NCBI GenBank assembly: GCA_003456095.1
Contig: DMPF01000039.1
Location: 1 to 13,243 of the forward strand
Length of the DNA: 13,243 nt
Source: Bacillota bacterium
Lineage (GTDB): Bacteria > Bacillota > Dethiobacteria > DTU022 > UBA8154
Reading direction: 5' to 3'
The notes beneath the pieces were generated by a model that worked only from the letters and a program-made list of their open reading frames with translations, searched no databases and was not told the origin of the DNA. The position numbers and the translations under genes were made by a program. Every line of letters begins with the position of its first letter. Positions within the stretch are counted from its first letter, which is position 1. Shown here in pieces: positions 1-7,589 of this stretch.

Positions 1-61
1 CCCGGCCCGCTGCGCCATAAGCCTGGCTGACCGTCTCCTTGATCAGCTTGGGATAGTGGCC
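1..61 (-). other. Displaced C-terminal tail of bamE in a shifted frame
   Basis: The main frame ends [12 protein letters not shown]. Read one base over, from base 61, the same DNA gives [19 protein letters not shown] and stays open to the window edge. This matches the usual HdrA ending (CGLAHxPK followed by a helix rich in Gln and Ala). Restoring one C in the GGCCAC at 61-56 would give [18 protein letters not shown]. The gene therefore very probably extends beyond base 1. The shift is either a sequencing error or a genuine single-base deletion. Confidence 0.75.
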
Positions 62-2823
62 AAACCGCAAAGGTAAACTCCCCCTGTCGCAAACTCAACC
101 GGTCTTAATTTGGCATGGGCCTCTTTAAAGAATCCGTCCGGATTCAAGCCCACTTTAAATAGATTTTCTATCTCCTTCGTTCCGCCAGAGGGTACAACAG
201 CGGCAGCGAGAGCAACAATATCAGCATCCAGTTCAAGCTTTTTGCCCAACACATAATCGGGCAGGGTAACCTTAAGCACACTCTTGCCGTTTTCATCCTC
301 GGCAGCTTCCACCACAGGCGGCGCATGCTGCTCATAACGAATGAAGCGCACATCCTTACTTGCCGCATCCCTGTAATAATCCTCATAATAACCGTATGTC
401 CGCATATCGCGGAAGAGAATATAAACGTCCATTTGCCGGTTTATCTCTTTTAATTTGAGGGCATTCTTCACAGATTCGCTGCAACAGATGCGGCTGCAGT
501 AATTTCTGTCTTCATTGCGGCAGCCTACGCATTGAATCATCGCGATTGCCGCCGCGCCTGTCACCTTTTCATCTCCCGCGGCAATCCGATCTTCCAACTC
601 AAGGTGGGTCATGACCCGCTCATCTTCTCCGTAAAGATATTCGGCTGGTGTATATAGATCTGCACCCACCGCGATAACGGTTGCCCCGTGTTTGATGGTG
701 GCGACCCTTCCCTGGAAGCGCACACTGGTTACGAAATTACCCACATAGCCCGAAGCATCCGCGATCGTTGCGCCGGTATATACATGCACCAGGGGATGCC
801 GATATATCTTTGCTATAAGTTCATCCAGATACGCCTGGACATCCAGGCCTTCCATGGTGTGATGGATGCGGCGCGCCATTCCTCCCAGCACAGTCTCTTT
901 TTCCACTAGGTGGACTTCATGTCCCTGCCGGGCGATAGAGAGGGCACAGGTCATACCGGCGATACCCCCGCCAACCACCATTGCCTGCTTCGTTACCGGC
1001 AGATCGATCTCCATTAGCGGCTCCAGATGACAGGCTCTGGCTACAGACATGCGGATTATATCTTTTGCTTTGCGTGTTGCTTCTTCCTTTGCTTTGGGAT
1101 GGACCCAGGAACAGTGCTCCCGGATATTGGCCATTTCATAATAATACTGGTTAAGCCCCGCCTCCCGCACTGTATCCCTGAACAACGGCTCCAGAGTCCG
1201 GGGGGAGCAGGCGGCAACAACGACGCGATTTAGTCCTTTTTCCTTAATTACATCTGTAATTTCTCCGGCACAATTGGTGGCGCATGAAAACAGCTGTTCC
1301 TGCGCATAGACAACATTCGGTAGTGTTTTGCAGTATTCCACCGTTTCGGGGACATTCACAATTCTTCCGATATTTGCCCCACAGTGACAGACAAAGATCC
1401 CGATTCTCAGTTCCTCGTCCGCCACATCCCTTTCAGGAGGATATACCCTTTCTTGGGCAAGATCCCCTCTTCTATAGTTCAGAAGCTCACCACACTGTGA
1501 GCCGGCCCCGCTGGCGGTCACAACCGCTTCGGGGATATCCAGGGGGCCCTGGAAGGCGCCGCTGATGAAGAATCCCGGCCGTGTGGTCTCCATCGGGTTG
1601 GTAAGATTGGTTTTGCAGAAGCCATGCTCGTTGAGCTCAATACCGAACTTCCCTGCCAGATCCTTTAAACCGGTAGGAGGGGCCAAGCCGACAGAGAGTA
1701 CGACTAGATCGAATTCCTCTTCTATTACCCCGTCTTCGTTGCTGGCATAGCGTATGGTTACATTTTTGTTTTCCGGGTCCTCTTTGACAATTGATACGTA
1801 ACTGCGGATAAAGCGAACTCCGGGAAGATTCTCCGCCCTTGCGTAAAACCGCTCGAAATCTTTTCCATAGGAGCGGATATCGTTATGAAATATGGTACAT
1901 TCGGCGGCGGCATCATGGTCTTTTGTCAGGATTACCTGCTTTTGCGTATAGGTGCAGCATACGGCCGAACAATAGCTGTTGGCACCCGGAGGGTTGACCT
2001 GCCTGGATCCGACACATTGGATCCAGGCTATCTTATGGGGATGTTTCAGGTCGGATGCGCGCAACACCTCGCCTTCGTACGGTCCGGTAGCGCACAGCAG
2101 GCGCTCGTAATCCATACTGGTTACCACATTGGCAAATTCCCCATAATGATATCCCTCTCGCACTCCGGGATCAAACGGCTCAAAGCCCGGGGCGAGCACA
2201 ACTGCCCCCACTTTTACCTCCAGCCTCTCCGCCTTCTGATTAAAATCTATGGCGTTATTCTTGCACACTGCTTCACAAATACGGCACTTCTTCTCTTTGA
2301 GAAAAAGGCAGCTTTCATCAATATAGGTGATCAGGGGAATCGCCTGCGCATAATAGATATGGACGGCTTTATTTTTTGATATCTCCTGGTTAAATTGATC
2401 CGGGTATTTAACCGGGCAGTACTCCACACAAACAGTACAACCGGTGCACTTGCTCTCATCGACATATCTGGGTTTTCTGATCAGCGTTACCTTGAAGTTT
2501 CCCGCTTCCCCCTCCACACGGTCAACTTCGGTATAGGAGAAGACTTCAATATTCTTGTGCCGGTCGACCTCGACCAGTTTGGGTGAGAGTATTCACATAG
2601 AGCAGTCATTGGTGGGAAAGGTCTTATCCAACTGCGCCATATGGCCGCCGATGGCAGGCGCCCTATCCACAAGGTAAACCTTGAAACCGGCAGTGGCAAG
2701 GTCCAAAGCGGCCTGGATACCGCTGATGCCTCCGCCCACCACCATCACATCTCCAAAATTACTATCCGCCAGGCCTTTACACATCTGTTGAATTTTCTCT
2801 TTTAACGACAGAACATTATCCAT
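43..2823 (-). CDS. bamE: BamE-like double-FAD HdrA-family selenoprotein, electron-transfer subunit of class II benzoyl-CoA reductase (UGA read through as Sec; 3' end frameshifted)
   Basis: ATG at 2823 follows GAGGTGAT (2829-2836). The frame runs 76 codons to an in-frame UGA (2593-2595), then continues as clear HdrA sequence (ILSPKLVEV) to a stop at 43, giving 926 residues with Sec77. Visible domains: a first FAD fold (VVGGGISG, about residue 28) with NDCSM-U; two [4Fe-4S] sites (Cys126/129/132/136 and 172/180/183/187); and an HdrA-type noncanonical cluster motif (Cys270/285/289/290). These are followed by the HdrA N-terminal-type module (CHCG at 479-482, Cys514/518, AACSPRT) and a second FAD fold (VVGGGIAG, 616-623) with a repeat of the QC...YC...CC motif (765-781). 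Such proteins branch electrons through flavin and FeS, and in Bam complexes they are thought to support electron bifurcation toward BamB. The gene is last in the visible operon, 39 bp after fdhD. The expected C-terminal tail is displaced by a frameshift near base 59. It could alternatively be an HdrA serving another AOR-type enzyme. Confidence 0.85.
2560..2577 (-). promoter_or_regulatory. Bacterial SECIS-like hairpin for UGA recoding in bamE
   Basis: On the coding strand, CUGGUCG (2577-2571), loop AGGU (2570-2567) and CGACCGG (2566-2560) form a 7-bp stem with one G-U pair and no mismatch. The stem starts 15 nt after the UGA and the loop begins 22 nt after it. The second loop base is G. This fits the bacterial SECIS pattern as I recall it: a small apical loop with G among its first two bases, about 16-37 nt from UGA. 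SelB would bind here to deliver Sec-tRNA. It lies inside the coding sequence, encoding LVEVDR. Confidence 0.75.
2593..2595 (-). other. Probable selenocysteine codon (in-frame UGA) in bamE
   Basis: The codons around this UGA read [22 protein letters not shown] in a single uninterrupted frame, with no insertion or deletion. HdrA-family proteins have Cys, or Sec in some methanogens and bacteria, at exactly this position. Family-typical sequence resumes immediately, so this is not a degenerate gene end. A SECIS-like hairpin lies just downstream. A standard gene caller would split the protein into pieces of 76 and about 824 residues. Confidence 0.85.
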
Positions 2824-2862
2824 TTTCTATCACCTCATCAGGCTTTATCTGCCCTTATGCTG

Positions 2863-3660
2863 TTATGATGTTGCGCGGCCAAGTCGCTCCGGATGAGCAT
2901 AAACCATCAGGCTTCTGCCGCGCACATGACCAACCAGCGCAATACCCAACTCACGGGCAAGGGAAAGGGCGCCTCCTGTCGGCGAGTGTCGCGAAACAAC
3001 AAGGGGAACCTGCATGCTTGCCGCCTTGAGCAGCATCTCCGAGGAGATACGCCCCGTTGTGAGCAGCAGCCGATCCTTTGTTGATATACCCCGCATCAGG
3101 CATTCACCCTGGATCTTGTCCAGGGTGTTATGCCGGCCGATATCCTCAGCCATTACCAACAGGTTCTCCGTATCGGAGAGCGCTGAATTATGCATGCCGC
3201 CGCTAAGCCGGTGCAGCTCCATCCCTTCTTGCATCTGCCGCATCAGCGACAGCACATCCTCCGGCTTGACAACGAGATCCGATTCGACTCTTTGCCCCTC
3301 AATCTTGAAAACCGAGCCGCCGCCGCATCCGGAGGCGAGCGTGCGCTTTGTCGGCAATGCGTATGCGCTCTCTTTCAGCCTCACATCGGCCAGCGCATCA
3401 TCCTCGCATACCCGCATCATTACCACATCGCTGATTTTGGCAATGATCCCCTCTGCGTACAGAAAACCAAGAACAAGGTAATTCAGCTTGCTTGGAGTAC
3501 ACAGAACGGTAACCAGTTCCTGCTGATTCACATAGATGGTAAGCCCCATCTCCATCGGCAGGTGAACCGTGGTTTTGGCCCATCCTCCGTCGGCAAAGCG
3601 ATCGCATCCCAGATCCGCCAGCACAGCTTGCTTATCCGCTTCGCCAGTCCCTTCCTGCAT
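2863..3660 (-). CDS. fdhD: FdhD-family sulfur carrier for Mo/W-bis-pterin cofactor
   Basis: 265 residues, ATG start after an AAGGGGGAG ribosome site, 18 bp downstream of bamD. FdhD binds the molybdenum or tungsten bis-pyranopterin cofactor and passes sulfur from a cysteine desulfurase to it, activating formate dehydrogenases. Family motifs seen: SGCGGGSVF with Cys112 at the sulfur-relay loop, SGGMHNSAL (153-161), AEDIGRHNTLDKI (171-183), TTGRISSEMLLKAA (201-214) and SRHSPTGGALSLARELG (223-239). The loop has one cysteine rather than the CxxC of E. coli FdhD, a variant I believe is common in clostridial homologues. Length is normal. No formate dehydrogenase is visible here. The only Mo/W enzyme in the window is BamB, so the likely client is either BamB or a distant formate dehydrogenase. 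Family assignment is secure; the client is inference. Confidence 0.93.
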   Translation of the reverse strand: MQEGTGEADKQAVLADLGCDRFADGGWAKTTVHLPMEMGLTIYVNQQELVTVLCTPSKLNYLVLGFLYAEGIIAKISDVVMMRVCEDDALADVRLKESAYALPTKRTLASGCGGGSVFKIEGQRVESDLVVKPEDVLSLMRQMQEGMELHRLSGGMHNSALSDTENLLVMAEDIGRHNTLDKIQGECLMRGISTKDRLLLTTGRISSEMLLKAASMQVPLVVSRHSPTGGALSLARELGIALVGHVRGRSLMVYAHPERLGRATS

Positions 3661-3678
3661 CTTTACTGCTCCCCCTTA

Positions 3679-4830
3679 TCAGAGCGTTTCTTCAAGGATC
3701 TCCGCAATATCCTTTACCAGAATGACATCCTCATAATTAAGACCTGATCTGCTCTCCTCAAGGGCATCCACGCAATACGGACAGGCACTAACCAGCACCT
3801 CGGCCCCGCATCCCACCGCTTCCTCCACCCTTAGGTTGGAGAACCTTTCCGCCATCTTCGTATCGATCCAGATCCTGCCGCCTCCCATGCCGCAACAGAG
3901 GCTGTTTTGCCGCGACTCGGCCAGCTCGTTTAGTTCCAAAGCGGGTACCTTCCTTAAGATCTCCCGCGGCTCCTCAAAAATACCATTATGCCGTCCCAAA
4001 TAACACGGGTCATGGTACATTACTTTCTTTGCATACTCTTTGCTGATCTGAAGTTTTCCTTCGTTTAGAAGCTTATGCAAATACTGGGAAATATGTACTA
4101 CCTCAAAGTTCACCTTGAATTCGACATACTCATTCTTAAATGTATGATAGCAATGGGGCGAAGAAACAAGGATTTTCGTTACACCGTTTTCGATGAATGT
4201 TTTGCTGTTCTCCCTTGCCAACTTTTTAAATGTTTCTTCGTTGCCTGTTTTGCGGATACTTTCGCCGCAACAATTCTCCATGGTCCCCAGGATTCCGAAC
4301 TCCACCCCCGCCTTTTGCAGGATACGGGCTGTAGCGCGGGCAATCTCCTTCAGCCTTTGGTCATAGCTGACATAGCAGCAGGGAAAATACAAAATATCCA
4401 TTTTTTCGGTAAAAGTTTTTACGCCGAGACCCTCCGCCCAATCCGCCCGCTTTGCCCGTTCCGCAACCAGGGGGTTGCCTTCTGCGGTAAGGCTTGCCAC
4501 CGCGGAGCGGACTGGTTTGAGAAAAGTCGGAGAGATGCCGTACATGGTGCCAAGCCTGCGCAGGGCCACCACATCGTCTATTTGCCTTACATCCCGTGGG
4601 CATTCCTGCGGGCACTTCCCGCAGGTGGTGCATCGCCAGGTTTCTTCCAGATCTATCTCCGGAATGCCGAATGTAGCCTCACGGATTAACTTGCGCATAC
4701 TGAAAGTGGTAACTTTATTCCAGGGACAGACCGTATCGCATTTTCCGCATTGATAGCAGAACTTGACAGCGTCTCCACCGCATTCTTTTATCTCCTCTAT
4801 TACCTCTTTTATTGGAGCTTCAGTCTCCAT
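3679..4830 (-). CDS. bamD: BamD-like HdrD-family iron-sulfur protein (two [4Fe-4S] ferredoxin sites plus two CCG domains)
   Basis: 383 residues from the ATG at 4830. A TTG at 4857 would add nine residues, but the GAAAGAAGGG at 4841-4850 is placed for the ATG. Two ferredoxin motifs lie at Cys25/28/31/35 and Cys67/70/73/77. They are followed by two CCG domains: PCC at 150-152, NCCGES at 186-191 and SPHC at 224-227; then HDPC at 273-276, LCCGMGGGRIW at 311-321 and CPYC at 350-353. This is the layout of heterodisulfide reductase subunit D, where CCG cysteines bind noncubane [4Fe-4S] clusters. In Bam complexes the HdrD-like BamD carries electrons between the flavoprotein BamE and the BamBC catalytic unit. 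It is soluble, with no membrane segment. Its position after bamC and before fdhD/bamE supports the name. An HdrD-like partner of another AOR-family enzyme is the alternative. Confidence 0.88.
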   Translation of the reverse strand: METEAPIKEVIEEIKECGGDAVKFCYQCGKCDTVCPWNKVTTFSMRKLIREATFGIPEIDLEETWRCTTCGKCPQECPRDVRQIDDVVALRRLGTMYGISPTFLKPVRSAVASLTAEGNPLVAERAKRADWAEGLGVKTFTEKMDILYFPCCYVSYDQRLKEIARATARILQKAGVEFGILGTMENCCGESIRKTGNEETFKKLARENSKTFIENGVTKILVSSPHCYHTFKNEYVEFKVNFEVVHISQYLHKLLNEGKLQISKEYAKKVMYHDPCYLGRHNGIFEEPREILRKVPALELNELAESRQNSLCCGMGGGRIWIDTKMAERFSNLRVEEAVGCGAEVLVSACPYCVDALEESRSGLNYEDVILVKDIAEILEETL

Positions 4831-4840
4831 GACATCTAAT

Positions 4841-4850
4841 CCCTTCTTTC
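4841..4850 (-). promoter_or_regulatory. Ribosome binding site deciding the bamD start
   Basis: The coding strand reads GAAAGAAGGG, then ten bases, then ATG at 4830. The longer TTG reading at 4857 would place this purine run inside the coding sequence and has no comparable site ahead of it. The shorter start is therefore preferred. Confidence 0.6.
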
Positions 4851-4887
4851 GCCTCAAAAGTGTTGCAACCGCCCGCGTGATAAAATT

Positions 4888-5427
4888 TTACCCTTTCTGC
4901 GACAACCGGGCAATGCCGTCCACCATATTATCCAGGCCATACTTATCCACCAGCGCTTTGAGGCCGATCTCCATCTCTGTCAATGCTACATCCTCCTCCA
5001 CTTCCTCTTCCACTTCTTCATAAGTAAGGGCATCAGTTATGCACCATTTGACACACAAGGGCACTTCCTGAGCAGGATCGTCCTCGCACATGTCGCACTT
5101 GAGCGGCAGACCGGAATCAGGTTCTTTGAAAGCATCCCTTGCCGGGCAGGAAGCCCGACAGAAAGCACATTCGCCGTATTCCTTGCCGTCAATTATATAT
5201 TTGTTTCTGCCCATACATGTGGCTGCCGTATACTCACCTGCATATACGGGAAGATATATGTCTTTCAGTGGTTCGTAGATCATGCGGATGCGTGCCCGTG
5301 CCGGGTTGTTGCTGCTGTACTTCGGCGTAGCGTGAAACGCGGAACAGATAAGCTCACATGCCCGGCAGCCATTACACTTATCAGGGTCGATCTTTATCAG
5401 CTTAACTTTCTTCTTCACTTTGCCCAT
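4888..5427 (-). CDS. bamC: BamC-like ferredoxin, three [4Fe-4S] clusters, partner of BamB
   Basis: 179 residues. Twelve cysteines fall in three groups suited to three [4Fe-4S] clusters: 18/21/24/28, 71/87/90/94 and 111/114/125/129, a HycB/DMSO-reductase-beta-like pattern. BamC forms the (BC)2 core with tungsten subunit BamB and relays low-potential electrons to it. An acidic run rich in Glu (about 136-150) links the cluster domain to a short C-terminal helix. ATG at 5427 follows AGGAGAGG (5440-5447), and its first 26 bases overlap the end of bamB, implying translational coupling and equal stoichiometry. The N-terminus is Lys-rich with no signal peptide, so it acts in the cytoplasm. Confidence 0.88.
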   Translation of the reverse strand: MGKVKKKVKLIKIDPDKCNGCRACELICSAFHATPKYSSNNPARARIRMIYEPLKDIYLPVYAGEYTAATCMGRNKYIIDGKEYGECAFCRASCPARDAFKEPDSGLPLKCDMCEDDPAQEVPLCVKWCITDALTYEEVEEEVEEDVALTEMEIGLKALVDKYGLDNMVDGIARLSQKG

Positions 5428-7381
5428 TATTTAATATACCTCTCCTTTCAAACTCCTCACTAATATAATCCATGCTCAAATCATGCAATGACTCTTTGGT
5501 GGGAACACCGTCTCTATTGAAGCCCTTAAGTGTGTAATACGCATCGAGGAGCTGGGCTTCAAGCTCTGGGAATCTCTTTTTCCAGTGATCCTCCGGCGGA
5601 CAGTCGTCCTTTCTGCGCAGGCCCCGTCTTACATTAACGGCCCTCACCATGGTCCGGTTTCTTTTGGCTATTTTCCACAATTCGTCTTTATCAAGATCAA
5701 TCCCGGCCGCTGCTCCGATCAAAGTAGGCAGATTGTGTATATGATAAGGAGGTTTTAGGGGGAACGATGACAAACCGGCGCATAAGCCCAAAGCGTCATC
5801 AATATAGTGCATCGTCTCCTGCCAGTCAACGATTTCGCAGGTTGCATCAATAGGCGGATAGAATGGGAACGCGTTCTCTCCGCGCAGCTCCCAGTTCAGA
5901 AAATATTCTTTCATCCGTTCATGGGGAACATGAATCCAGTCTTTAACAAACTCTTCCCGTTCCTCACGGGTGGGGAAAGGCGCCTGGGGAAAATTCCCTT
6001 CAATCTGAGTAATGTTTACCTTCTCCCCGGTAGCCCACATCAGGAAATAAATGGGGTTCAGCATAGAGAGCTTGAGCGGAAGTTGTTCATGTTTCTTAAT
6101 GGTATTATGATCGTACGCCTCCGCTCCCTTGCCGATTTTTCGGGCTGCCCAGTAGACGCCATCAGCCAAAATATCGCCAATCCCTTCCCGCCGCACAATA
6201 TGATCAAGCAGCCAGTAAAATCTCCCTTCGTTGTCGGCCGGCATCCCTGGAAAGTCCGCATCTGTAAGGATACCCGCCTCCAAGAGCTCAAGGGCGAAAG
6301 CCATGACCTGCGGTGTGGAGAACCCATCCACACCATACTCGGTGGCACGCTGGGCGATGCGAAAGCCAAAATCCAGATCTGAATAAGCGCCCATAGTATA
6401 GGTAAGCTTGGAGAAGCATTTCATCATATATGTTGAAATCCCGGGGACGGAGATGATGGCTCCGCACTTCATCGGACAGTTATAACAACTGATTAAGCGG
6501 GTGCGTACACTTTCCTGCGTTTCTTTCCACTTTTCTTCCACATCCTTGGTCCAATAGTCTTTTAGGCGGGTGCGGGCATTTCCCCACATGAAATTCTCGG
6601 TATGCCACTGCTCATCATGAATTAACATCTCCTTTGGTGACCCCAGCCCGGCCAAAATGGGCATAACCCCGGGAACCGGCTTGCTGTCCCGTTCCGGTAT
6701 ATATCTTAAAATATCATGACAAAAATTAATAAGATCGGCGGGGCGGGCCAAATTAATATCCCTGGTCCCGCGCACGGCAACAGCCTTCAGCCCCTTGTCC
6801 CCCATAACAGCCCCGATGCCGAGCCGGCTGGCGCTGGACCTGGCATGCTCAATTGAAGCCATAAATACCCTGTTTTCACCGGCCAGACCGATAGCAGCCA
6901 CCTGTGCGTTCGGTTCCTGCAGCTCCTGCCGGATCAGCTCCGCTGTCTCCACAGCACCTTTGCCCCGCAGGTGGGAGGCGTCGCGTATCTCCACTTTGTC
7001 ATTATTAATCCATAAATAGACCAGATTGGGGGATTTGCCGCGGATGATCACTTTGTCGTAACCGGCATATTTAAGCTCCGGCGCAAAAAATCCACCCATC
7101 ATGGAAAACGCCATGTACAATGTCTGTGGGGAGATGGTGGAAACAATGGTGCGGTTGGCACCGGGAGCAGGCGTACCACATAAAAGACCGGCGGCAAATA
7201 TGAGCAGATTGTCAGGCGAAAAGGGCTCAACTTCCGGGGGGACCCTGTCCCATAACAGCTTGGCATTAGTACCAAGGCCTCCCAGATGAAGTTCGGCTAA
7301 CCGCGGGTCGGTTTCAACTTTCTCAATGTTTCCACGGGACAGATCAATCTCTAAATTATAGCCTGTCTCTGCGTACCTCAT
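5402..7381 (-). CDS. bamB: Class II benzoyl-CoA reductase catalytic subunit BamB (aldehyde ferredoxin oxidoreductase family, tungsten bis-pyranopterin)
   Basis: 659 residues, ATG at 7381 after GAGGTG. AOR-family enzymes hold tungsten between two pyranopterins beside a [4Fe-4S] cluster. This one closely resembles remembered BamB sequence throughout (MRYAETGY start, GLGTNAKLLWDRVPPEVEPF, NTIKKHEQLPLKLSMLNPIY, LSSFPLKPPYHIHN). BamB reduces the benzoyl-CoA ring to cyclohexa-1,5-diene-1-carboxyl-CoA without ATP. Residues reported at the Geobacter active site fall at identical numbers: Glu251, His260, and tungsten ligand Cys322 (MMKCF). Cluster cysteines are 299, 302 and 306 (CYNCPMKC) and 534 (GLCAG). 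Ordinary aldehyde oxidoreductases lack this set, so benzoyl-CoA reductase is favoured. A close paralogue acting on another aromatic or dienoyl CoA ester remains possible. It is the first gene of the operon and overlaps bamC. Confidence 0.93.
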   Translation of the reverse strand: MRYAETGYNLEIDLSRGNIEKVETDPRLAELHLGGLGTNAKLLWDRVPPEVEPFSPDNLLIFAAGLLCGTPAPGANRTIVSTISPQTLYMAFSMMGGFFAPELKYAGYDKVIIRGKSPNLVYLWINNDKVEIRDASHLRGKGAVETAELIRQELQEPNAQVAAIGLAGENRVFMASIEHARSSASRLGIGAVMGDKGLKAVAVRGTRDINLARPADLINFCHDILRYIPERDSKPVPGVMPILAGLGSPKEMLIHDEQWHTENFMWGNARTRLKDYWTKDVEEKWKETQESVRTRLISCYNCPMKCGAIISVPGISTYMMKCFSKLTYTMGAYSDLDFGFRIAQRATEYGVDGFSTPQVMAFALELLEAGILTDADFPGMPADNEGRFYWLLDHIVRREGIGDILADGVYWAARKIGKGAEAYDHNTIKKHEQLPLKLSMLNPIYFLMWATGEKVNITQIEGNFPQAPFPTREEREEFVKDWIHVPHERMKEYFLNWELRGENAFPFYPPIDATCEIVDWQETMHYIDDALGLCAGLSSFPLKPPYHIHNLPTLIGAAAGIDLDKDELWKIAKRNRTMVRAVNVRRGLRRKDDCPPEDHWKKRFPELEAQLLDAYYTLKGFNRDGVPTKESLHDLSMDYISEEFERRGILNNGQSEEES

Positions 7382-7413
7382 TTTTTCAACACCTCAAGTT
7401 GTGTTTTTACATG

Positions 7414-7442
7414 AATATCACTTTTTCATAATAACTTTACAA
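7414..7442 (-). promoter_or_regulatory. Candidate sigma-A-type promoter for the bam operon
   Basis: On the minus strand TTGTAA (-35, 7442-7437) and GATATT (-10, 7419-7414) are separated by 17 bases. Each matches four of six consensus bases. Transcription would begin near 7407, about 26 bases ahead of the bamB ATG. The region is AT-rich, so chance matches are possible. Confidence 0.35.
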
Positions 7443-7490
7443 GATCCATGACGAAAAAAAAATCGCTTAAAAGCATTGATGCGGGTTAAA

Positions 7491-7517
7491 AAAGAGTTAA
7501 TTACGGATTAACTCTTT
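7491..7517. repeat. 11-bp perfect inverted repeat, candidate operator in the divergent intergenic region
   Basis: AAAGAGTTAAT (7491-7501) and ATTAACTCTTT (7507-7517) are exact inverted copies around a 5-base spacer TACGG. The site lies about 50 bp upstream of the candidate bamB -35 and 44 bp upstream of the candidate rightward -35, which suits a dimeric activator serving one or both directions. Further GTTAA half-sites occur at 7485, 7542 and 7601. It is too AT-rich and has no adjoining U-run to be a convincing terminator. Confidence 0.5.
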
Positions 7518-7560
7518 AAGGTGAGAAATAAAATAAAATTTGTTAATTTTTATGAATAAG

Positions 7561-7589
7561 TTATCAAATTATGGAGGACTTTCTATATT
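7561..7589 (+). promoter_or_regulatory. Candidate sigma-A-type promoter for the methyltransferase-ketosynthase-kinase genes
   Basis: TTATCA (7561-7566, four of six consensus bases) and TATATT (7584-7589, five of six) are 17 bases apart. Transcription would start near 7596, leaving a leader of about 65 bases before the ATG at 7663. No riboswitch-like structure was recognised in that leader. Confidence 0.4.

Noticed and set aside
2593..2823. A separate 76-residue FAD-binding protein ending at the UGA, with bamE starting at the GTG at 2517
   Set aside because: The frame is continuous across the UGA with family-typical residues on both sides, no ribosome site precedes 2517, and a SECIS-like hairpin follows the UGA.
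3190..3747. 185-codon open frame on the plus strand opposite fdhD
   Set aside because: It is fully antisense to a well-conserved gene, has no recognisable domain and no ribosome site, and looks like a shadow frame.
4075..4689. 204-codon open frame on the plus strand opposite bamD
   Set aside because: It is antisense to the conserved CCG-domain gene with no domain of its own.
4831..4857. Longer bamD from TTG at 4857
   Set aside because: The purine-rich ribosome site lies inside this stretch and is placed for the ATG at 4830.
5402..7381. Ordinary tungsten aldehyde ferredoxin oxidoreductase
   Set aside because: The match to BamB along the whole length, the Glu251/His260/Cys322 set and the bamC-bamD-bamE neighbours all favour a class II benzoyl-CoA reductase.
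7491..7520. Rho-independent terminator at the intergenic inverted repeat
   Set aside because: The stem is mostly A-T, no U-run follows the hairpin in either direction, and no gene ends nearby.
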